From: Apteryx mantelli
Taxonomy: Eukaryota > Chordata > Aves > Apterygiformes > Apterygidae
Assembly (NCBI RefSeq): GCF_036417845.1
Contig: NC_089981.1
Span: 78,595,268-78,659,267, forward strand
DNA: 64,000 bases
Reading direction: 5' to 3'
Shown here: piece by piece, positions 1 through 12,700 of the stretch
Position numbering within the stretch: position 1 is the first letter of the stretch
Layout: each line of letters starts with the position of its first letter
Position numbers and translations under genes: made by a program
The notes under the pieces: generated by a model
What the model was told of the DNA's origin: nothing
Seen by the model: only the letters and a program-made list of their open reading frames with translations
Database searches by the model: none

Positions 1-596
1 TGCCTCCGGCTGCTGCTCCAGGAGCGGCGATGGCACATTCACCTCTGGTGCCTGCAGCATGGCACAGTCACCTGGGTGGGACTGGCCCCAGCTTGATTAA
101 TCCAGCTGTCAGGGAGAGGGGCTGCAGCAGGGCAGGTATACCCCTGAGCCAGGGACACGAGCAGGGGAACCACCAGGGAGACCCCCCTCGGCGAGCCCTG
201 GCAGGAAGCACCCACGCTCGTCAGGGACACCCGGCACATGAGCGCAGTGCAAGAGGCCAGCGTGCCGAGAGGGAGGGCTGCACGGAGAGGCCTTGCTGCA
301 GCAACCCCCAAACAGGGGCGAAGGACAGGGAGGATGAGCCTGGACTGTCCTGTGCCCCCGCTCTTCCCTGCCTGGCACATCTCACCATGCAGCATCTGCA
401 CTGCCTGCAACATGGTGCTTCATGACGTGGAAATTTGCAGGCAGAGAGAGCAAAGTACAACCAGCATATATTGCTACGAGGGACTCAGAGAGGCAATGTT
501 GCAGACGTCACCCCAGCTCCCTACCACCAGGAATGCCTCTGCCTGTGCACGTGCATGTGTTACACGCAGGCACACGCACTCACACACCTACCTTTG
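1..596. other. Left edge, no gene resolved
   Basis: This stretch lies beyond the last TNFAIP2-family exon found on the minus strand. It holds several overlapping open frames on both strands, none with splice sites or family resemblance, and a short CA-rich patch near 560-590. I see no minus-strand AATAAA just after the presumed stop codon, so the 3' untranslated region, or one further small exon, could lie here or beyond the window edge. Confidence 0.4.
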
Positions 597-771
597 CTAA
601 CAACAGAAGCAGCCACAGAGTCCATATGTCCTAGGCTTTACCTCTATATCTCCAAAAAGCAAGTTTGTTCCTGTTTCCCCACAATTATCATGAAATGTCT
701 TCAAGAGAGTATCTCTGTCTTCTCGGCTGAGTGAGTCTTTGAGGTCCAGCACAACATTCAGATGTTCTTCC
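597..771 (-). CDS. TNFAIP2: TNFAIP2-family last located exon with stop
   Basis: The acceptor ccttttggaaag is followed by (R)[19 protein letters not shown], the conserved last helices, then LLFGDIEV and a short tail ending in a cysteine cluster (LCGCFCC) before TAG at 599-597. A potential donor GATATAGAG|GTAAAG lies at about 645, so the cysteine tail might be intronic read-through with a further terminal exon outside the window. Confidence 0.75.
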
Positions 772-3700
772 CTTTCCAAAAGGATCAGATGGCCAGTCAG
801 TGGAAGAGTCAAAGGAAAAAGTTGGCTTTCTAGGACCCAGTTTTGCTGGGCCAAACCAAAGTCTGGAAGCTGTCGAACTGCTTTTCAACACCCTTTGGCC
901 ACCTAACAACAAGGAGGCCATATCCAAGAGCTGTGTGTACAATGTGTGCTATAACCAAGCTAATGGGTCCCAGTGCACACAGCACCCCAGCAAAGCCACA
1001 GAAATCTTCAACTCTCTGAGTTCTCTCCTAGAAAAAGATCTGCATCTGTCATGCTGTTTTTTGGGGTGACTCTACCTTTAATTGTTCGAAAGCATTTTTG
1101 GTATCTTTTCTCCCCTCAGATGGAGTTACTTCTTGGTTATCTGGAAGTTTACAGGCTTTTTGCTCTACATAGCATTGCTTTGCTGAGTGGGGCCACAGCT
1201 TATTAGTCTGTTTAACAGAGGGTGAATGTATCCAAGCCAAACACAGCTTTAAGCATTTGGGATTCTATTGAAATCAAAAACAATGCATCCACTCAAACCA
1301 GGATGACCTCCTCAGAGGTCTGCATCAAAATGACATTTTTCTGAGTATTTCCTGTGCACATACATATATAAAGTAAGAGCATAAGAACTGCTATGCTGTA
1401 TCAGAGACACAACTTTTTAGTTCAATACTGTGTCTTCAAAAGTACCAAATGCTTGGGGAAAGCATATAGGAACCAGGGCAAACATAACACAGTCTTTCTT
1501 TGTCTTTTTTTTTTTTTTTTTGGCTTCTGGCAGTCTGCAGTTTAGTGACTTCCTTAGCTGGAGGTTTTATCAGAACTGTCATGTTGAATAGCCACTGAGA
1601 CAATTATCTACCACAAATTATCTGGTCCCCATTTGAAGCTATTCATGCTTTTGGCCTTCATGGCATCCTGTGACAGAGAGCTCTACAGTGTAATCACATT
1701 AACTTGAAAAAATACAGTCACTAGCACAAACCTTCAGAGCAAAAGATGGCAGTAATAAACAGTAGATTCTGGAACAAATGTAGCTAGCTAAAATATCATC
1801 TTTCTTAAAAAAAGTTGACTTTCATTTCTTTTAACAGCTTTCTCTGAGAAATAGAAGTGTCTATGTCTTCCTGAATACACCTAGGATTATGTGGAAATAG
1901 TTATACCTTGAAGAGCTACATCAAAAGGATTGGTGAAGTATTAAAGCCAAGAGCCAAGTGCTTGCAAGTTAAGAAATGACCAAACTAAGGAAGGTCTTGA
2001 AAGCCCCAATGCAGCCCACCTGTGCCTGTGCTGTAAAATGCACCAGCGCAGCCTGTAAATTGTGCGTTCAAGTAGTATTTTTCCATAGCATCCCTACTTT
2101 CTTGACAGACATCTCTTCCATCCTCCACCTTTATGGATGAGATATGTCAACTCCACTGGTTAATGTCTGGCAAAGCTATAAACCTGTAAATCCACATCTG
2201 CTAATAGGAAGCATTCAGTACATTCAACCATAAGCACTGTGCCTGGCCCAACTTGGCATTCTGATGGCAAATAAACATGTAAGAAACTACATAAGTCAAA
2301 TGAGTAAAACATCTTACCTTAGATCAGGAAATTCTCTGAGAATGGGCAGAAGGGCTATTTTCATTCCCTCAGCATCAGAAGTTTGAATAAGTCCTAGAAT
2401 TGCTTTTATTGGATCCTTGAGGGAACCTTCTTTAGGACCCTGGGGATAGAAGAAAAGATGTATTCCGGGCAAGGGAAGCAGAACATAATTTTAAGAGATA
2501 AGATGTTCACTGTGCAGGGTAGCAGCTTTGTAGGACTGTGTGAGCACATATAGGACCATATTTTCCTGCAAGGTAAGAGAAAAAAAGATGGAGTGTAACC
2601 AGTCTGCTTCCAGCGCAGCTCGGCAACTACCCTCAGCAGTGCAGAATTCCTTCCTGTGCTTTCTTTGTAAAACGGGCCTTCTCCTACATATCCCTCCTCT
2701 GAAAGGTCATTTTGCTCTTTGGGAAGTGGCTTCCCTTCCCACACAAGCAACAGCCCCTGTGCCTATGTGAGACCAAGCCCTGCTGGCCAGCACATGGCAG
2801 CATTTCTGCAGCCATGGAACAAGCCCAGGGACAGACAAATGACCTCGGGGAGAGGGTGAAGGGACACACATCCTGTAGCTGAAAAACAACGAGAAGCGGG
2901 GCTGGACCCTGTGAGGATACAATTATGGCTGGTAGATGCTGCATATGATCAGTTCCCTCTAAACTAAAGCACATCACAGGATAAAGCTTCATAAAGCTGG
3001 CAAGAAATATGCAGAATTTTTTAAAAAGCTGGGGAAAGAAGAATGTGGATGAACTGCCAAGAGAGAGCTTCAGATCTTGCTCACATTTTCGTTGGTGTGG
3101 TAATGCGGTAAAATTGCTAGTCTGAATTATTGATGCCATCACATCAACAGAGATCCTGTGACAAAGCAAACCCAGAGAACAGGCTGTCAAACTAGGTCAG
3201 GAGAAGCCCAGGTTCCCCTGATCTCCACAGGGCGTTAGAAACAGCAGGCCGGCTTCTCGTTTCAGCTCATCTCCGCATTGAACATAAATTAAAAATAATA
3301 GTAATACTTGAAGACAGCCTTCTCTCTCTTCCTCCGCACTGCAGACACACAGCATGTCTAGCTCTGCACAGTGAGCAAGCTGTACTCTGCTCCCAGCACA
3401 TTAATACTGTAAGACTTCATACTTGGCAAGCTCACAAAGTAAATGTTAATTAATTAGAAGGTGCCAGATTTTGTTAAGCTCTATATAGTCAGGAAAGGTC
3501 TAAGGTAAATGGTCTGCAATCTAAAGGGACAAACAAGAGTTGTTTTGTCAGCTGTGCTTAGCTGTCTTTGACATTTTACTGCTTTTAGGAAAGAAGCAAG
3601 GTGTTTCCAAATGTGTTTTGAGGACAGAGTAACAGGAAGAGAGGCTGGACAGAGGGCAGAGCAGGGCAGGGAGCAGGTGCAGCCTGTGCAACAACTGCAC

Positions 3701-6700
3701 AATAAATTCAGTCTGCAGTAGAGTACAAATTTTGCATGCATAACCATGTACCTCATTTGAGGCTGTCCCCTGCAAATTGCTTATGCATTCCCTCTGCAAG
3801 TTTTACAGTGCTCACACATCAAGTAAGGATGAGAACAGAGTGGGGGCCCAAGGGAAAGGGACTGACTAGATGTAAACTTTTTTCACCAAAGTAGCATGTA
3901 GTGTTTTAGTAGATAATAAGATTTCCTATACCTCATTTACGTTATAAAATCGACTTTCCTTGCACTTTTCATCCAAAGGTAATGCTAAGCACAGCATTAC
4001 TGGTAAGCTTAGAAGTTAAATATTAGAGAATCCTCCTACTATTCCTCATGGCCTGATTTCTCAAAGCATCAAGTTGTCTGTGACTGATCACCCTAGGAAA
4101 AGTGAACCTTCACCTAAAAGCACTGGGAACTTCCAGCTTTCCACCACGAAACTATCAGGTGAGTTATAACAGGTCCGAGAAATTTCAGGAGGAGCCTGCA
4201 AATGATTGTCCAAAGAATAAAATGAGATAAAAATAGTCAGAATTACTGACAACTAACTTATAGGAGGTCTCTCTTGGGAGAAAATAGATTTCTAATCCCA
4301 AGCACTTAAATGCACAAGTCATGAGAATGACTCAAAATCTGTGAAATTATTAAAACCAGTAAAGCTGAGGCTTTCTATCTGCTGTGTCATATGAGAATTT
4401 CCTGTCTGACAGTCCAGACAATCTTCGCAATCGCTACTGCGAGGCTTAAATCAGCTTGCTTACAGGGCACTTTGCCCAGGCGCTCACAGCCTGCATTTGC
4501 AAAAGCAGCCGTGCCAGGGGCCCGTTGTGTGGCAGCCGAATCTCATGCTGGAGCAGCTGCAGGATGGGCTGTTCACATGGCAGTCCTTGCCCTTGGATAA
4601 ACAAGGAAACCGTGCAACAGTGTGGTGCCATCCACAGACACCATTTGTGGAATTGCCAATTACATGGGATTATGAATTAAGTAAAGAGGCTATTCTAAGC
4701 TTCCAAAATTGCTTCTGCAAATCAGACGTAGCATTTTTGCTCAAGTTTTATTCAATGGTGTGGCTCTCCTTTCACACCCAATCTATCCCTTTTGCATCAC
4801 GTCCTTACCCATAACTGTGTGAGGTGTTTACCTCCTCATGAAGACTCACTCCTCCATGCAAGCATGGCCAACTGCAACAGCATCAATGTGCTTGCACCCT
4901 CATGGCAACCATCGTAATGCACAGAAATGGCTCTGACTCACAGCCCAGCTCAGCTCTCTAAGGGGCTGGGATGGTGGCAGCCATTGGCCCGTAGCTGAGG
5001 AAGGGCCTGTGGGGAAAGCGGGGGCCAGCTGGAGGGGCTAATTCAATTCATTGCCCTGAAAGTGGTCACGTAGCCAAGAGTTCGACAGAGGCTCAAGGGA
5101 AAACACTGGGGGCAACATTAGCTCCTAGGATGGCCCTTCCTCATCCTCACTGCCATGCCAAGGTACAGAAGGCTCGTCTGGGGGAGCTGACAGCTTTAGA
5201 GCTGTCGTCCCAGCTTAGAAGAGCATGCCTCATTCTTATTTCAGTGGCAGGAGTGTGAATCTTGCCTCATCCATTCACACATTTGACAAAGATAAACTAA
5301 CAGCTTCTGGCAGATTTGAAGGGCTGTCTTCTAGCACATCTGATTTTCATTTCTGTGAAGCTGGATACCACTGTGGTAAGACCTCTTAAGTATTTTCTAT
5401 TTTTTTTCAGAGCCTTTTCCTCTTTTGGTACTGTTCTTAATAATGGAGAGCACAGGCATAACCACATCAAAGACTTACTAAGCACTCTTTAAAGATGGTT
5501 TGCAGCATCCTATGATCTTCTTCTATTTTGCTGACAATCCTCCTCCTCTGCCTAGAAGATGGTTTCCTGGAAATGGTCAGGAGGGCCCGCACATATTCTG
5601 TAATAATGGTGACGTTGACAGCCTTAACAAGAGTCTGTTCAGAGCAAAGAAGATCAAATTACCTTCCATGTAATGAGCAGGACATTGAATAAGGACCAGG
5701 CCATAGCTTTAGGACTCTGGCCAGCATAGGTAGGGGAAGTAGGGCCCATTCAGATGGGTGTCCACTTCTCTGTTCCTTTAAAATGCCTGGTCTAACACAT
5801 GGAGTACCTCCAAGCTGTATGTGGATGACACAGACATTGATAATAAGTGTGGAGACATCCAACCAAAGCAATAGGACCAGTTAGCTTCGCCACGGGTCAC
5901 TCACCCTCCCGAGCAGCAAAGAAAGACTTGGCTTAGCTTAGCCCCAAACTAACAACCACATAGCTTTGGGACAGCTTGGACTATAGACAAAGCAAGATCC
6001 AGCCTACCTGGGACGTACCCTCTAGACACATCCCAGGGCCGCACCCTTGGCCACATGGTTGTGGCTAGGCCCTGAGAGTCACCTGGGCATTTCTGAACCA
6101 TCCACAATCTGCTGAGAGACCTCAGTGCTGAGACCACGCAATACCTGAGGCGGAGGGAGAGAGGGAACAAGCCTCCCTAAGGGAATATGGGCCACTGCAC
6201 AAAAAACACATTTTCATTAGCAATTGAAATCAGACGAGTTTTAGGCTGCAGTCCAAAGGTACAGGAAATCCCCAGCCCTGTCCAAAACAGACAAAGCACG
6301 AGTCAGACAGTTCTGGCATAGCGCTCTGCCACTGAGTTGCTGCTTGCCCCAGCACTAATGTGACAGGATATTCAGTGACAGGCTCTGAACAGCAGCAGAA
6401 TAGCTCCTAATTTTTCTGTTCCATTACTTTTTCCAGATTTCAAAAATGTTAATTAAAGTCAGCACTGAAAAAGTGCTTGCAGACATGTGAGGGTAAGAGA
6501 AAGGGAGCCCAATACTTAGTGGGACAGGTATAGCACAGGTAGCAGCAACACATCCAACCTGAGACTGAAGCACATAAGAAGCAATTTCCAGTATAATGGT
6601 ATTGGGAGCAGGGCAGTATCACAGATCACCTTATGTTCCTCCTCTGTATTTGGGAAATCCATCAGTTTCCCTGTTCCTTCATTTCTTGGTTTCTCTGCTG

Positions 6701-9700
6701 AGATTACAGCAAAGGTTCTAGCTGTCCCAGTGAAGCAGATAACTAACTCTGTGGAACTTGACAGAGATGATTAGATCTTTAAAAGCCCTTTCAATGACAG
6801 ACAAAATGGTAGTTTGGATTAGCACTGAAATGCTGTGTAATCCAGAGATTCAAAGACTTGTTTTAGCTATTTTCTGAATAATATCTTATTTCAGCAAGGC
6901 TTTCTACACTGCTTCCCATAACATCCTCATAGGCAAGCTCAGGAAATGCAGGCTAGATGAGTGGACGGTGAGGTGGATTGAGAACTGGCTGAATGGCAGA
7001 GCTCAGAGAGTTGTGATCAGTGGCACAGAGTCTAGTTGGAGGCCTGTGGATAGCGGTGCCCCCCAGGGGTCAGCGCTGGGTCCAGTCTTGTTCAACTTCT
7101 TCATCAGTGACCTGGATGAAGGGACAGAGTGCACCCTCAGCAAGTTTACTGATGATCCAAAACTGGGAGGAGTGGCTGATACGCCAGAGGGCTCTGCTGC
7201 TGTTCAGAGAGACCTGGACAGGCTGGAGAGGTGGGCGGAGAGGAACCTCATGAAGTTCAACAAAGGCAAGTGCAGGGTCCTGCACCTGGGGAGGAATAAC
7301 CCCGTGCACCAGTACAGGTTGGGGGTTGACCTGCTGGAAAGCAGCTCTGCAGAGAAGGACCTGGGAGTGCTGGTGGACAACAAGCTGGTCCTGAGCCACC
7401 AATGCACCCTTGTGGCCAAGAAGGCCAATGGTATCCTGGGGTGCATTAGGAAGAGCATTGCCAGCAGGTGGAGGGAGGTGATCCTCCCCCTCTACTCACT
7501 CCAGATGCAGCCTCACCAGGGCTATCCGGAGCCCCAGTTCTGGGCTCCCCAATACAAGAGAGACATGGAGCTACTGCAGCAAGTCCAGCAGAGGGCTACT
7601 AAGATGATTAGGGGACTGGAGCATGTCTCATATGAGGAGAGGCTGAGAGAACTGGGCCTGTTCAGCCTGGAGAAGTGAAGGCTGAGGGGGGATCTTATCA
7701 ATGTGTATGAGTATCTGAAGGGAGGGTGTAGAGAGGATGGGGCCAGACTCTCTTACAGTGGTGCCCAGTTGCCCTATCGGACGAGAGGCAACAGGCCCAA
7801 ACTGAAACCCAGGAAATTCTGTCTGAACATGAGGAAAAGCTGCTTTCCTGTGAGGGTGACTGAGCACTGGAAGAGGTTGCCCAGAGAGGTTGTGGAGTCT
7901 CCATGCCTGGAGATATTCAAAAGCTGTCTGGACAAGGTCATGTGCAATGTGCTCTAGGTGACCCTGCTTGAGCAGGGGGGTTGGACTAGATGATCTCTAG
8001 AGGTCCCTTCCAACCTCAACCATTCTGCGATTCTGTGATTCTGTGATTCTTACCTTCTTACTTATTTCTTACCTCATATATGCCTGTATTTTTCCTTTCA
8101 AATGCCAAAAAGCTTTGCTTTAAGGGTTCTAGGATGTGACCTAAACCACTGTCACATTTTTTGAAGTGATCCTTCAGTGTTCTCTGAGGAAAAGGGATAG
8201 ACAGAGTCAAAGGATGAACATCTGGAGATATTACACAGGCTGCAGACATGGATTTTAGTGCATATGCTCTTTTTGCTTTTGGAAAGAGACTCCTTCACAA
8301 GCTGCAGCATCCTGTGCCTTTATTCAAAGAATGGTATTGCCAGTTTCTTTAGTCATTTTTCCTCTGCTGACTTCAGCATGTCTGAGTAAACCCGTGCAGC
8401 GAGGATGCTCTGGGGATGCTCTGGGGAGCTCCACAAGGGAACGCACATCACACACTATTAGCAGCCTGCAATTCTTTGTAATCTAGACATGGAGGCTGGG
8501 ATACGAAGGTAGGCATCTGGGCTAAACATCTAACATTAGAAAGTGTGAAGGGAAAGGAATTTATTCCAAGAGAGGGATAAATCCCTGGTCTGTCTTCTCT
8601 GAATCCTGACTACCCACCACAGTCTTGGTGTCTGTGAGTTATCACCACCCCTGGGAAGATGCCCGGCCATTGGGCAGGAGCAGGTACCAGCTGGTGTTCA
8701 GCCCTTGGGGTCTGGCTCCCCAGGGGCAGCACAGGGTGCCCATTTTTAGCACAACAGCAGACAGTGGATTTGGGATTCCAAAAACTGGAAAAGATGAAGC
8801 TGTCAAGATGCAGCTTCAGACAAGGTAGAACGGTATTTAGAGTCTGAAGATAAAACTACAGCTTTATCCTTTCCAAATCAGGACATGAGAATGAAGTGGA
8901 CACCTGCCCAACAGTATAAAAATATTCAGGGTTAACATGGGTCTCCCTTACCTTGACTTTAGAAGTGATTATCTGCAGAAGATGTTCTACAGTCTCATCC
9001 TCTATCTGGTCTAGAAATCCTTTTACCTTAACATCCTGACCAGTGCTGGCACTGCAAACGTACGTTAGCTTATGCCAGGCAGCTCTGAACAAAAAAGGAA
9101 AAGGAAATGGAAAAAAAAGATTAGCTCAAATCAGGCTATGCTTTCAGATCAAAACACTTCCCACTGCAACCAACATGACTGCCTAGGTATTTGAAGAGAA
9201 ACATGCTCAGGTGCAAGGCTAGCACAGGGTCTCAGTGACCCACACCCACCCCTCTTTCGGTTAGCTCGCACTGAAGTGCTGGCATAAGGACATGAAAGCT
9301 AAAATGCACATAAATGGCTCTTGTACCAAGCACCAATGAGTTTAGATGAATGAAAATGCCGGTACTTTCATAAATGAGAAAGTTTGAAGTGGCCTGCTGC
9401 AAGAATCTGGGTATGCAAATGAGTCTCCTGATAAATGGAGGCTGGTTGAAGCCTCCTATGTGCCTTTGACACCCCATAAATACAAGATGAACAGTTGTAT
9501 TCCATCAGAACAGTCTGCAAGTCTGCACATCCTAGCTAACACATTCAGCGGTCTGAAACCAGACGTTTCACTCTCTGGAAAAGCTCAGTGTGTGACTTCA
9601 TTCCCAGTATAATTGTAAAGAATTACATAAAAGAGTCTCATAAATTCTCAGTCTAAGGTCCAGCATTAGCAACATGCACATACCACAAGCAAAACAGCTA

Positions 9701-12700
9701 TCCAGGCCCAAAGCAGAGCTCCAAAATCAAGTAAGCACTGTGCATATACTTGATTTGGGCTTTTTGCTGACTCCAGAGATCCCCAGATAATCTTACACAG
9801 GAAGAACAGAAGCAACCTTGTTTTCTCCATTGCTGCAAGCACTACTGCAGTTAGCTCGCAGGTGCAAACAGCCTCCCACACTGCTCTGTGCTTGACTGCT
9901 TCCTGCCTTCTTAACAACCCCACAGAAAGCCTGGCATGTTCAATAGGATTTCATACAGCAAAGCCCTTAAGCCTGAAGCATGCAAGTGCATGCATCTCAG
10001 CACTACATTTATCAGGATTTCCCAGTGGAGGAGAATCAGAGCAGGGAAGGAAACCCCGTCACGGCACGTGATAGAGTTAGCCATGGCAGTAAGAGTCCCC
10101 ACTTTACCACAGTGAACACGGCAGCTTGGGCCCTGCCTGCAGCAGAGCCGCTGCCACCAGACCTTCCACTCACTGAGATAGGGCAGCTCTGAAGGGGCTC
10201 ACTGACTGCAGCCAGGCTCCCTCCATGCTTCAAGTTAACCAGGTGGTGGGGGGGGGGCCATATGATCAGACCCAGCTGGAGGCAAGGCTGACCCCACAGC
10301 AGAGTTAGAAAAAGGTCGGACAGCAGAAAACCCATTTCACTTCATGTGCTATGAGGGTCTCTTTGCTAACCTGAGAATGTAGCAGTTCTCGAGGATTTGT
10401 AGGCTGCTGCAGATCCCAAGGCCGCCATGGAGCTGGAGAAAGCTTCTTATTTCATTTCCATAGCTAAATTAAAACAGGAAGGCATATTCTCAAGCTGGTG
10501 TGCTTTGTAATGTGTCTGACAGCAGTAGCCTGGCAGCAAATGGGAGAAATATTCTGTGATTATTTGCCTTTTTACTGTGCAGAGTTTCGCTCCAGGAGAG
10601 GGCTTCTAGACTAGGACAAAGATAGTCCCTGTCCTGCCCCACTGGGGAGGAAGGACAGCACAGTCAGGATGGGGACATCCCTTGCATTGCATGGATCGGG
10701 AGGCAGGAGGTTCATTTAATCACTGCTGCTGCAGGAATATTTGCTTCCTGGAAGCAACTGAGGCTTTGTCTATAAAGCTGCAGAAGACTAAAAGCCTCAG
10801 CGTGCATGAATAACCCATGAAGTCTATCGACAGCTTCAGTCTCACAAATGGCTCCTGGACAATTCTGTTTTATAGGGATTTCCTTCTCTTTATAATGTGA
10901 AGGGCAACGGATCTTAAAATAAATCAGAGAATCATATAAAATAAATAAATATATATATACATAATTAATATATTAAAAATATATATATAAATAAATATTT
11001 TTTTATATATAAATAAAATAAATCAGAGAAGTAAAACAGGCCAGAGCTCCTGGCCCTCACAGGGAGCCTGGAAGAAGCACTGCATCCAGGAAGTGCAGAT
11101 AGGGTAGGAAAAGCCAATATCTTCACTTATGGGGAAAATAATCTTAAAGCCTTCCTGCAGTCCTTATTCAGGGCCTGATACAAATCCTGCTGAACTCAGG
11201 AGGGGTCTGTGCAGCTGCTCCTGGCATGCAGCCTCCCTGCCTCCCAGGAGCCAGGGTGGGCACCAGCCACACGGCTGCGACGCTTTCTGGTTGTTTTTAA
11301 GGTTTGAACCTCTCCAGAATAAACATCCCCCAAGGTTTAATCCATCCATCTGGGTGTCCCTTCAACTTTAGTCCAATAGCAAATGCTGAAAACATAAACA
11401 GCCGTGAAGAGCTGTCGCTGCATTAACAGCTAGGTGGGGAATGGCCATGCAATGAAAGAGGGGTAACAGTGGATGCAGGCAAACACAGAATCACCAAGCG
11501 CTTTACCAGGATTTCTGTTTTTGAGCACTGCTGACGTGCCGGGGAGGAAAGCAGCATCTCTCTTACCTCTCGAGGAAGCTCAGGCACTCCTCCAGGCACA
11601 CAGCTCCCACTCGCTCCCTCAGGCTCTCACTGATGCGCTGGGCAGCCTCTGTCTTCTCTGTTAATACCTGTGGATTTCAAGACGTGAGAGGAGAATGGGC
11701 TGAAGCCATTTTCTCTTACTACAGTGAAGAGCAATACCTCCCATCCTTCACCCTGCTGCAAATCCTTCTCCCTTCTTAGGCAACCAGGTATGTTTTGGTT
11801 TTGAAAGCCCTTTCATACATAAAGGTATTGGGTAGGAGCCCAATCTGCACCTTTGCTGCTGCTGCTTCCAGTGCAGTGAACAGGGTGCAGAAGTCGGGGA
11901 AAGTCTATCCCTACAAATGCTCATTGCTAGCCATGTCCAGCGGTGCTGCCCAGACCCTGCGAAGATTTGCTGCCTGTGGGAACACCTGCACTTCTGTGTG
12001 ACTTTCTCTTGCAGATAAATTTGGATGCCACCACTAAAAATGGTTAGGCAACTCTCAGCTGTGTGCCTCTGCCAGGGTGTCTATCAGGGATGCTTGAACA
12101 AGATAGGTGTCTAGTTCCCAGCTCCCGCCGCTCCCGCCTGACACGGCAACGTGTGTTAAATCCTCTGATTTAACACCCCACAGTCTCACCCCACCGACCC
12201 CTGTTTGGTGCCTGCAGTAGGCAGGCGACATCAGACAGCTAAAAATCCATCCCATATTGGATAGGCCTGAGCAGGTGGCAACTTAATGCCATCCGTTAGC
12301 TGCTCCGTGGAAACAAAAGCTTGCAAGGGGAGGGGAGCCAGATGGATTAAAGGAGCCAGATGGACTCCTGTGCTGGGCTCTCCCAGCGCTCCATGAAGCG
12401 TCAGCAAGACAAAGGGTGACTCATGTCATGAATGGGTTTTTGCCCTGCTCACAAGAAATACAAAAGCTCACCAAAAGGGACGGGAGGAAACACACTGCCC
12501 CAAGGTGTCAGGAAACCACTGCTGAAGAGTTTCCAGGATGCCTTGTTTTCTAACTCAACTTTAGGTGCCAGTCCAAGAAAAGTGAGAAGGCAGTGTTTTC
12601 ATAAGGACTGTCTATTTATGCAGCCGAGGCCCAGGGGGTCGCTGCGAGGGGGACAAGCCGAGGGAGCAGCCGCCTCTGTGAGCCTGGGTCTGAGCTGTGC

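Noticed and set aside
2684..3190. 168-codon minus-strand frame in an intron
   Set aside because: It lies between well-phased exons of the same gene, shows no family motif, and would disrupt the splicing phases.
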